Part shown: in pieces, positions 53,688 to 64,000 of the stretch
Numbering within the stretch: the stretch's first letter is position 1
Layout of the letters: every line of letters starts with the position of its first letter
Assembly (NCBI GenBank): GCA_029215795.1
Contig: JARDYH010000003.1
Span: forward strand, 265,207,562 to 265,271,561
Direction: 5' to 3'
From: Anniella stebbinsi
Taxonomy: Eukaryota > Chordata > Lepidosauria > Squamata > Anniellidae
Length of the DNA stretch: 64,000 nt
The notes under the pieces: model-generated
What the model was told of the DNA's origin: nothing
The model's database searches: none
The model's input: the letters and a program-made list of their open reading frames with translations, nothing else
Translations under genes and position numbers: made by a program

Positions 53688-54283
53688 GGAATAGCAGAGT
53701 TGGAAGGGGCCTATAAGGTAGGGTGACCACATTTGGGAACCCAAAAAAGAGGACCCTCAGTGGGGTGGGGAGTGGGAAAGTGGCTTTCCGGGGCCTCTGG
53801 AAAGCATGTCATTCACCCCCACTGCTTTAAAGGCCCCAATTTGAGCAGAGGAGGGGAAAGTGTGTCATTCCCGCCCTCCACTGCTCCAATCAGGTCCTTT
53901 TCCATAATGTCCAGGAATGACATACTTTCCCCTGTAAGGTCCTGATTGGAGCAGTAGGATAGAAATAAACCACCTCCAGAAAGCTCGTCATTCCCTCCAA
54001 CCACGCTAATGTGGCCTTAAAGGGGAAAGCTTGTCTTTCCAGGACATTATAGAAAATTACAGAAAATCCCCCCTGACACCCAGGATAGAACAAAAACCAG
54101 GACAAATCCGGGGAAATCCTGACAGTTGGTCACCCTATATAAGGCCATTGAGTTCAACCCCCTGCTCAATGCAGGAATCCACCTTAAAGCATCCCTGACA
54201 GATGGCTGTCCGGTTGCCTCTTGAAGGCCTCAAGTGTGGGAGAGCCCACTATCTCCCTAGATCATTGGTTCCATTGTCATATG
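53688..54283 (-). mobile_element. CR1 LINE 3' end, split by a MITE
   Basis: The reversed CR1 end GCAGAGTTGGAAGGGGCCTA continues after the MITE at 54138 as TATAAGGCCATTGAGTTCAA, then CCACCTTAAAGCATCCCTGA. The match to the uninterrupted copy at 43440-43600 shows that only the MITE and its duplication were added. Confidence 0.85.
53719..54137. mobile_element. hAT-like MITE, TAGGGTGACCACATTTGGG type, in a CR1 copy
   Basis: Ends are TAGGGTGACC and GGTCACCCTA. TATAAGG flanks both sides (53712-53718 and 54138-54144), with the eighth base ambiguous. The interior alternates GGGGAAAG...CATTCC and GGCCCCAATTTGAGCAG blocks in both orientations. A relative in reverse orientation lies at 62374-62844. Confidence 0.8.
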
Positions 54284-54719
54284 AGATGTATGAGAAATTA
54301 ATCTCAGTTTGACCCAAATCTCAATCCGAACATGAACACAAATGCAATCTGAAGTCAATGTCCGGACATTTCCAACCTTGCCATGTGATTCACGGACACT
54401 CCCCACCACCCAAATGTGTCTGACAGCATGCGTACATTTTTAAAAATGTGTACTTTTGCAAAACTCGCACAAAAGATGGATTAATCACTGGGAGAAGAAT
54501 GCATATGTTTCAAAGATGTGTACTTAAAAAAATATGCATGAAAATTTGCATGAATTTTTGTGCGAAAAACAAACACAAAGATCACAATCTGATACGGACA
54601 CGAGACGGAACAAATTTTGGGGTTTGCTTGTCTGTGCATCCTCAATATAGGCAGAGGTCTTTTTCGGGCCTGCTACTTGAAATCCTTCTAACTCGGGCAG
54701 GTGACCTGTGTCCTGTCAG
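54284..54719. other. Unassigned DNA with ATGCATGAAAATTTGCATG-like motifs
   Basis: The 54290-54640 part resembles, loosely, the TTTGTGCA-rich fold-backs at 11.5 and 17.8 kb. It cannot be delimited. Confidence 0.35.
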
Positions 54720-54810
54720 ATGTTGTGGGAATCCAACTCCCAGCAGCCTCAGCCAGCCATAGATGATGGGAATTGTAGTCCAATGCCATCTGGAGGGACA
54801 CAGGTTCCCC
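54720..54810. repeat. Interspersed repeat (AACTCCCAGCAGCCTCAGCC type)
   Basis: GTTGTGGGAATCCAACTCCC, then CATAGATGATGGGAATTGTA, is the same loose family as 3593-3805. Confidence 0.5.
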
Positions 54811-55274
54811 ATCCCTGCCCTATCTTGTGATGCTTTCCAGGGCTCAGGCGCAAAGATTTCTGCATGCAACTAAGCTACAGACCTTCCGCATCGCTAGGGG
54901 AGGGGCTGCCTGTCATTGCTGAGTCAAGCGAATGTATTTGGAACGGCTTGCTTGCTTGCTTACCAAATATCAAGCTGCATCATCTATTGTGTGCGGAGAA
55001 GTGTTTGTTTAAGTACTGGAGGTTATCCCAATGGCAAGTTCGTCCTTATTTGACAATAATGAAACATAAGTTTGATGTGTTTGCTTGAGTGAAATTGCCA
55101 TCTGGTAAATAATATGTTTTGTGAGTGTTTATGACAATCATGATTTAAGCCAAAATTGATTTTATCATGATTGCCGCAAATAACACTTGAGTGTCCTAAC
55201 TTAGTTTGATGTACCCCCCCCCGCCCTTCACTATTTGTTGAATTGAGCAAATGTATTTTGAGAAGCTTCCTGTA

Positions 55275-55311
<37 letters not shown>

Positions 55312-55699
55312 GTTAAAAAAAACCACGGATTTTGAGGAATGCAAAGCTCACATTTTCAAAAGCAATAATTACAGCTGATTACACAGTCTTTCTATTTGGC
55401 TTGTGAAGTAGGAGGAAAAAACTAAAGTTGTTTATTTCGTTGTAACTGGTGATGTTGATACACAGGCTTTGCCTTTTGGCTGGCTCAAGTTTAGCACTCT
55501 CTGTAATCTGAAGAATATAAGTTTTGATTCTGGTCTTCATGGGGATAAAGCAAATCACCGTTGAGGTGGATTTATTCCTTATAATATTTGTGTAACCCAG
55601 TAAACATGCTTAGGGAGAAGACAAATGCAACATGGATAGTGATTGGGCTAATCTGAAGGAGCCCATATTGTAGTACTACAGGGATGGACAAAAGGTAGA
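54811..55699. other. Unassigned AT-rich DNA with a TG/TA microsatellite
   Basis: A (TG)n-(TA)n tract lies at about 55275-55311. No gene seen. Confidence 0.4.
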
Positions 55700-56012
55700 A
55701 CTCCAGGTGTCTTGGATTTCAACTCCCAGAAGCTCCTACCAGCATGGCTAGTGGTCAGGAATGCTAGGATCTTAAATCCAAAAACATCTGGAACTCAACT
55801 TTCTGCCCACCCTTGTTGCAATCAGTCCATATGTATTCATTTGCAGAGTTGCTTTGGGTGGCTTGAAGGAATGTTTTGCAACAGCCTTCACCAACCTGAT
55901 GCCCTCCAGATGTGATGGACTTCAATTGCCAGCATAGTTAGGAATGCTAGCTGGGGGATGCTGAAAGTTGTAATCCAACACATCTGGAGGGTGCCAGGTT
56001 GAGGGAAACTGT
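55700..56012. repeat. Two fragments of the CAACTCCCAGAAGCTCC-type repeat
   Basis: At 55700-55810 there is GATTTCAACTCCCAGAAGCT and GTCAGGAATGCTAGG. At 55890-56012 there is CCCTCCAGATGTGATGGACT and CATCTGGAGGGTGCC. Confidence 0.5.
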
Positions 56013-56139
56013 TCTACAAGTTTGCAATGGAAGTCTACTGCTTATGGTGCTGATCCACCACCCTCCATTGACATCTCCCCCACCATTCCTGAGAGAGCAC
56101 CTTCTACCTTAGCAACCTGCCCAGTCACTGAACATTCTC

Positions 56140-56245
56140 CTGGTGGTTCCACATGGACCTATGGCTACCAGGAAAAGAGCCTTTAGTGTGGTGGCCCCTT
56201 TTCTTTGGAATTCTCTGCCCCTGGAAGTCAGAGGTGGGCACCATC
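56140..56245 (+). mobile_element. L2-like LINE C-terminal fragment
   Basis: The frame reads ATRKRAFSVVAPFLWNSLPL and then EVRGG, the SVVAPQLWN motif of a related but distinct L2-like lineage. Confidence 0.65.
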
Positions 56246-57299
56246 ACTGTACTGCTTACGGTGGTGAAGTCTTGGGGCCAAAGACTGACTCAGCAACCCC
56301 ACAGGTACTTAAGCCAGGGTCTTGGATGCATTCCTTGGAACAATGGATGCTCAGTGTATAACTGTAGTTAGCAGTAAAAAGCCAACATCGAACAATAGTT
56401 TATGAAGCTGTCTGGTTTTTATTAACTATAGTTAAAACATCACTGTTTAGGGTTTGGAGGACACACTAAACTGTGGTCAATCTAAAATGGAAGTGGTGAG
56501 TTCTGATAATGTCACTGCCATTCTAGGGGAGAATGGGGTTTGTGTCAGCTGAGAGGGAAGCTTGGCTCACTCTTGCAACACAGTCAGTGGGGGGACAGCT
56601 AGGGACAGGGACCCATAAATAGGGACATTTAGAGTGTAATGGAGCTGTGGAGTTCTAGAGACAAGCGACGTAGAATAGGGATGGAGGACCATGCGACTGA
56701 AAGGATTTTGACTCAAAATGAAAAACGCTTTAAGCAACTTCTAGCACAGACAGCAATAAATGTTTCAGCCAGAAAAAAGCACTTCAGAAATAAATGCCGC
56801 TTAATAATGTTTGTTTACCTTTTTTCTTTTTTTGTACTTAAAGAAAGCAGGATCTCAATTATGTATCAGCTTTAGGTAGGGGGAGTAGCTAGGACCCTTG
56901 TTAGCAGCTTTAGGATTTAATGAAGGGCTTTGAAGGGAATTCGAAAGCTAAGTTGTACTTGACATTTTGTGGTTTTCTGCACTTGACAATGGGAGATTTC
57001 CATCCCCCCCCCCGAATTTGTTTTTACAAAAGTATCTTTCTTCTGATCGCAGGAGTGTTAATGGGCAATGCTGAATGGAAATTATTAGAGCTTTGAATAC
57101 CATTCGGGAAACACATCTTTGGAAAAGTAAAGCCTGAAACATGCAACTCGGGTATTATTCTTAGAGCCGAGCTGAATATTTCCCCAAAATATTTTTTGAG
57201 CATTAGTTTTGGGGGTGCGAGTGGGGCAAACAAAAGCCTCCTGAAATATCTCTGAAACATTGGGGTTGCTGCTTTTCTAACTTCATCTTATGAAGTGGC
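56246..57299. other. Unassigned non-coding DNA
   Basis: The ORF at 56639-56875 has a basic N-terminal half (RDKRRR, ARKKHFRNK) and a hydrophobic end, but no family match or splice evidence; it is left uncalled. Confidence 0.35.
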
Positions 57300-58405
57300 C
57301 AGGTTTTTTCCTTGCTTTTAAAAAACTTATCCTATTTGGGTCACCTGGAGTACCATGTCCAGTTTTGGAATCTTACCATTTAAGAAGGATATCATCAAAC
57401 TTGCGGATCACCAGAGGAGGGGAACAAAGATCAAGAGCAGAGTAGAGACCAAGGGCTCATCTACACCTTCAGCCCTTTCGAGGAGAGATGATCGCAAGGT
57501 TTCCCACTTCCACGATCATCGCTCACGGGGCACACGCAAGTTGGTGAACATCATGTGGCCCAGTAGGGACGACCTCTATATTATTCTGGAATATATGGCT
57601 GGTGTAGATGGCCTCTATGTCTTATCAGGAAAGGCTGAGGGAGATGGGCATGCTTAAACTGGAGAAATTTGTGGGTCTTTTAAACAAATGGTCAAGGAAC
57701 ACCTAATTTCTTTGAACGAGTTCAAATCTCCATGGCCCAATGAACTGCATCCTTGAGTAATGAAGGAGCTGGCAGAAGAACTTTCAGAACCACTGTCTAT
57801 TATCTTTGCGAAATCATGGAAGATGGGTGAAGTGCAGGACGACTGGAGGAGGAACCTGGGAACTACAGACCAGTCAGTCTGACATCCATCCCTGGGAAAA
57901 TTTCAGAGCAGATTATAAAGAAGTCAATCTGTAAACACCTTGAAAACTATGCAGTGATGACTAGAAGCCAGCATGGATTTGTCAAGAACAAATCCTGCCA
58001 AACTAATCTGATCTCATTTTTTGATCAGGTAACCTCCCTTGTGGACTGTGGGAATGTTGTGGACATAGTATATCTTGACTTCAGCAAAGCTTTTGACAAA
58101 GTGCCCCATGACATTCTGATTAACAAACTAGTGAAAAGTGGGCTAGATGGAACAACTATTAGGTGGATCCACAGTTGGCTACAGATTGGACCAAAAGATA
58201 CCTTTTCACACTGGGGGGAGGTAACGAGCGGGGTACCGCAGATTCATAAAATGGATCCGATTACCCAGGGAGGCATCTATCAGGTATGCTATCATACCAT
58301 CTATCAGGTATGCTTTAAGGTGGATTCCTGCATTGAGCAGGGGGTTGGACTCGATGGGCTTATAAGCTCCTTCCAACTCTACTGTTCTATGATTCTGTGA
58401 TTCTA
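57300..58405 (+). mobile_element. Composite CR1 LINE fragments with reverse transcriptase core
   Basis: The order is scrambled. 57340-57430 encodes the late reverse transcriptase region, 57640-57680 has the MLKLEKF-type segment, then 57690-58225 returns to earlier domain sequence: QHGFVKNKSCQTNLISFFDQ and VYLDFSKAFDKVPHDILINK (frame open 57954-58400). The FSKAFDKVPH block is palm motif A of CR1 reverse transcriptase. A jump at about 58230 leads straight into the CR1 3' end with ATTCTATG-like octamers. Internal deletion and juxtaposition of more than one copy are needed to explain this. Confidence 0.85.
57450..57617. mobile_element. Short CTACACC-type fold-back within the CR1 composite
   Basis: The left end GGCTCATCTACACCTTC faces the right end GGCTGGTGTAGATGGCC. 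Inside, ATGATCGC and GCGATGAT-like segments are inverted (GATGATCGCAAGG, ACGATCATCGC). The ends match family C and the 30062-30492 element. Confidence 0.55.
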
Positions 58406-59162
58406 TGTCATGAATGACCAGGACATCTCCCGTGCCATCCGTTGAAAATTCTATCATGAAAAGAACCACTTTTAAAGTGGTAATAGCCAGGAAAAAGTGG
58501 GGTCCTCCACCACTAGATGGTGCTGTCTCAATAGAAGTGAACAGAGCATGCTTAGAGAGAAAACATTCAATTCCAACCACATAGTTGCTCCTCTCCTTCC
58601 ATATAATACAGCCCATAACAATCATGTTAAAAAGCAGGAAGCACATATGCCCTGGGTAAGCAATTCCCCTAGTGTAAGAGACCTACAAAATAGCACTAGA
58701 CCAATTAGTTATCAAATTTATAATAGAAATACTCATAAGTACAATTGCGCCAACTGGTTTACATATGCACACAATCCGCCAGAATTTCAAAATAACTGAA
58801 TCAGTTTTGCTGGTCTATTTAACAACCACCACCACAACAGTCATGTCTGCAGAACCCTGGTACATCTCTGTTTCGACCAGATGACATTAAATTCCTATAG
58901 GTATACTTATAGATACTATAGGTATTTTTATAGATCTCACAAGTTTAATAACATTTTACAATAACTGATAATGTTGCAGAAAAGGCCATTTTACCACAGG
59001 TGTACTGGTCATGGTAAAAGTAAAATAGCCTTCTTTATTAGTTGGTTGAAGTAGTCCCTGATTTTTACAGCTCACCCTTCCCAAAATATATAGATCCTTT
59101 CCAGGCCAGTCACCACACACCCACAGCAGACATGAAATGAGAAGCCCAGGAAAGAAACAATT
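58406..59162. other. Unassigned non-coding DNA
   Basis: No gene or repeat recognised. Confidence 0.4.
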
Positions 59163-59490
59163 AACAAGTGATACGATTGCTATCTTCAAATGTCTGAAGG
59201 GCTGTCAGTCACGCAGTTGATGGAGGAAATTAGTTCCCCTTTTCTCCAGAGGGTGGGATCTCAACCAACAGGTAGAGATAACAAGAAAGGGGATGATGAC
59301 TAAACGTTAGTAACTATTTCCTTATGATAAAAGCTGTTCGTTGGGGGAAGACACCGCTTCATAATGTGGTAGAGAGTACAAGTTTTTAAGTGGATGTTAG
59401 ATGCTATTAGGGATACTGTAGCAGCAGAATTCCTGCATTAGTAGGGGTTGGACTAGATTACCTTTGAGGACTCGAGATACAGCTTGGAAA
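59163..59490 (+). mobile_element. CR1-like LINE fragment, 3' end
   Basis: It encodes a decayed SDTIAIFKCLKGCQS segment and ends with GGGGTTGGACTAGATTACCT, then TTGAGGACTC, the generic CR1 3' UTR layout, without octamers. Confidence 0.6.
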
Positions 59491-59679
59491 TATTCCTAAG
59501 TATGCTGCCAATCAGTGTGGCTTACGGGTGGGCAACTTCAGGAGGTACGGGGGGCATTTTGCCCCCCCCATCCCCAAACCCCCTGTCAGTTATAGTCTGC
59601 CTGGCAACCCCAAAAATGAAATAAAATCAGTTCTTTACTGGGAAAAAATGGCATCTAGAGAGGCCCTACTTTTGACACT
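59491..59679. other. Unassigned non-coding DNA
   Basis: No gene or repeat recognised. Confidence 0.3.
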
Positions 59680-60036
59680 AATGCCTTCAGAGGCATGTTT
59701 GGTGATGATGCAAGAAAGGGCCTTTTTGGTGGCTGCTCCCAGGCTTGTGGAACTCCCTCTCAAAGGAAGCTAGGTTTCCTCCCTCTTTGGTATCCTTTCC
59801 ACGACAGACAAAGTCCGCTTTATTTAAGGAGGCCTTTAGCCTGTAAGTGGGGCTGGTGAGTTAGGTGTTATTTTTAATAATATTTTTTTCCAGTAATATT
59901 TCATTGTATTTTATGCAGTCCTTCAGTTCATGTTAATTGGTTCTGTAATCCACTTTAAACACCATTTTTTTGTGGTAGAAAGGCAGGGTAAAAATAAAAT
60001 ACATACATACATACATACATACATACATACATACAA
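59680..60036 (+). mobile_element. L2-like LINE 3' end with (ACAT)n tail
   Basis: The frame reads MMQERAFLVAAPRLVELPLK, a SVAAPRLWNSLP relative. A 3' UTR follows with GTAGAAAGGCAGGGTAAAAA and an (ACAT)n run at 60001-60035. Confidence 0.65.
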
Positions 60037-60152
60037 GCTATATGTGACCTTATTGATGCTCTGTAATGCTCTGAACTCCATTTTTCGGGTAAAACATTTT
60101 GAAAACTTTTGGGGTGTAGTGGGTGGGCAGAGGTGCACTGTGGGGCTGGGGG

Positions 60153-60464
60153 TAGGGTGACCAGATTTTGGAACCCAAAATCCCGGTCCCCGCCACCCAA
60201 AACAACCCCCCCACCAAGCCACCCCCCCAAAACAAATCCCCCAAGCCACCCCCCCAAAACAACCCCCCCACCAAGCCACCCACCCCCCAAAAACATCAGC
60301 CCGGACCTACCGTACCGGGTTCTCTTCTGCTGCCTCTGCTGCCTCCTCCGCCGCCGCCGGGTCCCCCCGCCACCCCGGTTTGCCCCCCCTGCCCCCCGGT
60401 TGGGCCGGTTCGCCCCTGGATTCCCGGTTAGGACCGGGAAATCCCGAGCCATCTGGTCAGCCTA
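60153..60464. mobile_element. GC-rich hAT-like MITE with perfect 8-bp TSD GCTGGGGG, no cassette
   Basis: Ends are TAGGGTGACC and GGTCAGCCTA; GCTGGGGG lies at 60145-60152 and 60465-60472. The reverse complement aligns with both outer parts of 5393-5938 (TGGTCACCCTA side: CCAAAATCTGG; other side: GGGGGCAAACCGGGG), but the middle is only about 60 bp with GCCTCCTCCGCCGCCGCC and a lone ACGGTAGGTCCG. ORFs over it are proline-rich artefacts. Confidence 0.9.
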
Positions 60465-60472
60465 GCTGGGGG

Positions 60473-60800
60473 GGCACACATGGTCAACAGGCTGCATGTT
60501 GCCTACTCCAGGTGTACATGATAATGAGCTAGATGAACCAGTGTTCTTACTTGGTATAAGACAGCCTTCTCTCTTCCTACCCAACATGAGAGGCCATTTT
60601 CCACGGCCCGCTGCCTTCAGAGGAGCAGACAGTTGGCACACGAAACAGGGCCTGATCAGTTGTGGCACACCAAGGCTGTGAAATCATCTCCTAAGGATGT
60701 CCACCAGGGGGATCTCTTCCTGCCTTTTGGCAGGCAGTGAAAACGTGGCTGTTACAATGAGCCTCAGCAGCCTGCTGATCTGATCCCCCCACGTCCTTTG
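60473..60800 (+). mobile_element. Possible L2-like LINE fragment
   Basis: GTGAAATCATCTCCTAAGGA, then GGCAGTGAAAACGTGGCTGT, resembles the region just before the C-terminus of L2-like ORFs (W(N/K)S...P and LKTWL), heavily decayed. Confidence 0.35.
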
Positions 60801-62373
60801 AACTGTGCCTTTTATCTTAATGTGTGACAGCAGAGCTACAGAAAGACCTCATCAAAGGCAAGCAACTGATACAAGCCAGGATTTCTGAGGCTGAGGGAGC
60901 TGTGATTCGTACAAGAGTTCAGCTATTGAAGAGAGTTTTGTTTTGTTTTACTTTTTAACCTTCTGTGAGTCTGAGACACCTGGAGATCTATGACAGGGAT
61001 GTACCATGAGATCCTGATCCGTTTATTGACTTATTTAAAATGTTTCTAGGCAGTCTTTCAGGGCAGACACTAACTTCTTCCTGCCCCTGTTCTAGAGATC
61101 CTGAGGAGTTTCCTGCGTTGAGCCCTGAAGAAAGACAACTTAAGCAACTCACACTGCCAAAATGTACACAAGGAATCCCCAACTGGCAAAAACGAAGACA
61201 AAATCAGGGCAGTGCTTTTACAGGGACACGGAACAGAAAATAGTGACCATCCTTGGTCAATTGACGGTCTCTATGGTTTAGTTGCCAATTAATCTCTTTG
61301 AAATCAACCGCTGCCTACAGTTGCCTTAGATGCTCTTACTGGATAACTCAAATGGCCTACAAAACTTTGGGTAGATTGATATTCAGCGACATGGTGCCCG
61401 GTGAGACGCGTTTCCAAAGATAGATGCATGTAACTCATTCCGACATGCACTTGTCCGTATGTCTCAAGGACGCCCCGCTCCGGGTTCCACTTTCGATGAG
61501 GATCCAGGTCTGCTTTCATTCATTGCATAACTGTGCAGCTACCCTTTAAAAAAAAGAAAAAAGGGGAGAAGACACGTTTGTTGAAATGTGACCTCTTTAA
61601 GTTGGTTTTTATGCATCAAAGCTACTTGACATTTGCCAAAACAAATTTGAGTCCCTTTGGAGGGATTTTTTATGACAAAAACACCATTGATCTGACAGCT
61701 GGCTCTCTAGGGAAGAGATATTGTAGCTGGCAGTAAAGACTTAATGCTTCTAAAGTCCTCCTTTACTAGTAGTCCCAAGGCATAATGTCTAGGTCCGGGC
61801 AAAAGAATGGAAGTAGCAGTGTGGGGGGGGGGGGAGGAAGAGAAACGAAGGGGAGGAAAACAACAACAACAACCACACAGCCCAGACTGGCACAGTGGCA
61901 GCTGGGAGTTTGACAGTGTTATGAAGAACTGCAACTGTTGATCAGTGAATTGTTACGCCGTTGATGACAGCCTTGCAAATTAATTCTGAAATTAACTGAG
62001 GGGACTCAAAGAGGTCCCACTGTTTATCTGAAGGAAGGAGGGCAATGTAAAAATTAGCAGTGAAGCAGAAATCGAAATGGTTCTGTAGTTTTCTGTGGCA
62101 GAGCAGCTGGCCGAGTGTCGGAGATGCAGGCGCCTTTGGAAATTGGCATCCGCAGAAGGGAAAGGGATGGTTGAAAAAGGAGGCAGAAAACAGGATATGG
62201 GTGAAGGGACAGAAAGTGCTGCGGCACCAGTGAGACATCAGGATGTTGCTGTGCTAAAGACTGAACCTGGATTTACAGTCTTCTTCCCCCCTGCACCAGG
62301 AACCCTGGGAATGACAGTACCTCGAGAAAGAGCTAGGGATCACAAGCAGAACATTCTGAGTGTCTCCATAATT
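60801..62373. other. Unassigned non-coding DNA
   Basis: No gene or repeat recognised over about 1.5 kb. Short homopolymer runs lie near 61545 and 61826. The ORF at 62095-62460 runs into the next MITE and is not supported. Confidence 0.4.
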
Positions 62374-62844
62374 TCGGGTGACCAACTATCAGGATTTCCC
62401 CGGATTTGTCCTGTCTTTTTTTTTTTTTCTATCCTGGGTGTCAGGGGGGATTTTCTGTAATTTTCCACGAAGTCAGGGAATGACATGCTTTCCCCTTCAA
62501 GGCCTTTATTACTGTGGTGGGAGGAATGACGCGCTTTCTGGAGACACATCATTCCCCCCCCCCTGCTCCAATTGGGACGTTAAAGGGGAAAGCATGTAAT
62601 TCCTGGACATTATAGAAAAGGCCCCAATTGGAGCAGTGTATGGGGATGATGCACTTTCCCCTCCCCTGCTCCAAGTGGGGCCTTAAAGGCCCTGATTGGA
62701 GCAGAAGAGGGGAAACCAGAAAACATGTCCTGGTCCCCTGCCACACTAATGGCGGCCAATATTAGCATGAAGGGGGAACGACATGCTTTCCAGAGGCCCC
62801 CACTAAGTGCCCTCTCTTTTGGTTTCCCAAATATGTTTACCCTA
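62374..62844. mobile_element. hAT-like MITE, relative of 53719-54137 in reverse orientation
   Basis: The left end TCGGGTGACCAACTATCAGG corresponds to the right end of 53719-54137, and the right end CCCAAATATGTTTACCCTA to its left end. The interior shares ATCCTGGGTGTCAGGGGG and GGGGAAAGCATG blocks. Flanks do not show a duplication. Confidence 0.75.
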
Positions 62845-62891
62845 TGAAAGTACAACTCCCAGGATTCTTGTGTGAGGAGGAGCCATGGGAA

Positions 62892-62893
62892 GG

Positions 62894-62931
<38 letters not shown>
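62892..62931. repeat. (GTT)n microsatellite
   Basis: About 13 GTT triplets in tandem. Confidence 0.95.
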
Positions 62932-62933
<2 letters not shown>

Positions 62934-64000
62934 AATACGATTAGGGTTTTTTTAAATTGCAGAAAGGACTTAATTCATTATTTGGGATGTTTTGTAGGCA
63001 AGGGCCTGTTTCTGAGTGCCAATGTGGTGTTGCTTGGGTGGCATTGGAAGGTGGCTTTAGATAGTGCTAGAGATAGGATGTGGTTGCCGTTGGGGGGGGC
63101 ACCATTTATTGCTGCAGTCACGTTCCGTTGTCGTTGCTTTTTTTGGTACACCATCCCTTAAAGAGTTCATGTAGTGTAGTGGCTAACGCTGCAGTCCCAT
63201 GCTCGCTTCCTTGGGAGTCAGCTCCATTGGACACAGAGAGACTCATGCCTGAGAAAACATGCAAAGTATTGCACTGCTTGGCTGTGGACTGGGACAGCCC
63301 CGATCAGGGATGTTGGAGAAATCCACAATGGAATCCAAAGAGTTCAGATTTCTAGGAAGTCGATCTGTGGATTTTGTAGCAGACTGGCTTTTCCCAAGTC
63401 ACACAGAGTTTCTGGACTTGCAATTTTACTTTCCAGAATTTTATGGGAATGTAGCTGTAGAAAAATATGTTGGTGGTGGTGTTTTTAAAAAAACAGCTGA
63501 AAAGGTGCATTTCCCTCATAGGCTAAAGCATGAAAATGTGTATATGGGGGGATTTGCATATTTGGGGGGGTAGATAAGCACATTATTGAGGGCGCAAATT
63601 TGTCAAATGGGGGGGGGGAATCCAGTTCTGTCAATGAGTGGGCGACGCAGTGGAAGGCACCTGACAATCCATGAAATGCAGTTGGAAAAGATTTGACAAA
63701 ATCTGTCCTTCCCTATCCCCAATCCAAGTCTCCCCTGGACTTGCTAATAGGTTTCACTGTGGTCCCACTACATTGGCAGAGGGGGGGCATTGTAATATTA
63801 ACCTACTTCTTGGGTTAGTGTAGAAATTACTGAACTGCTTTCTTTCCATCTTTCCATCATCATTGTACTGAATTGTACAGCCCTTTTTTCATGTGTCCTT
63901 TGATTTTTATTTTTTTTTAGTATAACTATTCTTAAGTTCAGAGACCGGATAAACAAGAAGCTCATCATACCATCCCACTGGTTGCTCCATTCATCTTTAA
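62932..64000. other. Unassigned non-coding DNA
   Basis: A SINE-like head scrap (CATGTAGTGTAGTGGCTAAC) lies at 63169-63188, and a decayed short repeat related to 2439-2531 at about 63190-63290 (GCTGCAGTCCCATGC, then GTATTGCACTGC). ORFs here have no motifs. Confidence 0.4.

Noticed and set aside
56639..56875. 78-codon basic ORF as a small gene
   Set aside because: No family recognised, no promoter, splice or polyadenylation signal, and codon use is unremarkable; it could only be upheld by transcript or conservation data.
57954..58400. Reverse transcriptase ORF as evidence of a retrovirus
   Set aside because: Motifs are of CR1 non-LTR type (FSKAFDKVPH) and the element ends in CR1 octamers; there are no LTRs, protease or integrase sequences.
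60109..60465. Proline-rich 118-codon ORF
   Set aside because: It coincides with a GC-rich MITE bounded by an exact 8-bp target duplication.
62095..62460. 121-codon plus ORF
   Set aside because: Its C-terminal third is inside the MITE at 62374-62844 and it has no domain.

Overview
The window reads as vertebrate nuclear DNA, most likely from a squamate reptile (lizard). The evidence is the repeat content: CR1 LINEs whose 3' ends carry the ATTCTATG octamer, a second CR1-like LINE ending in the GATCCAGCAGGGCTCTTC motif, L2-like LINE 3' ends (SVVAPQLWN C-terminus and a CCGCCCAGAGAGC 3' UTR), fragments of a LINE with an R4/Dong-type REL-endonuclease C-terminus, two tRNA-derived SINEs, and very many fold-back MITEs. 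Nothing looks bacterial or viral. The species cannot be fixed from the sequence alone.

No complete host gene is visible. The one stretch that looks like host coding sequence is a possible terminal exon at 19628-19859 (+), with a good splice acceptor, 77 codons and a stop. I do not recognise the protein. Otherwise the window behaves as intergenic or deep intronic DNA, and almost all long ORFs fall in transposon relics or GC-rich repeats.

Layout: 1-7.9 kb holds an L2-like end, a fold-back element, a GC-rich hAT-like MITE (5393-5938) and R4-like/L2-like fragments, one of them split by a MITE. 7.9-20 kb is mostly single-copy-looking DNA with CR1 fragments, fold-backs, two SINEs and the candidate exon. 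20-30 kb is dense in one fold-back MITE family (TAG-G-TGACC termini). 33.8-36.4 kb is a Russian doll: an exact 242-bp-period GC-rich array, inside a 2.3-kb hAT-like element with 8-bp target duplications, inside another MITE with its own target duplication. 36-49 kb adds further MITEs, L2-like, CR1 and R4-like copies and a second GC-rich element (46548-47499). 49-64 kb has R4-like, CR1, L2-like and more MITEs, including a cassette-free relative (60153-60464) of the 5393 element.

The most interesting signal is a palindromic module of about 190-210 bp. It is bounded on both sides by outward-facing GGTAAG (splice-donor-like) motifs, centred on a TGATGWCATCA-like core, and carries a smaller hairpin in each arm. 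It occurs in elements with two different terminal-repeat families (TAGGGTGACC and YAGGGATGTG), is tandemly amplified seven times in one, duplicated in another, and absent from a same-termini relative. Stem sequences differ between copies while pairing is kept. No transposase gene for these elements is present, so mobilisation would have to be in trans.
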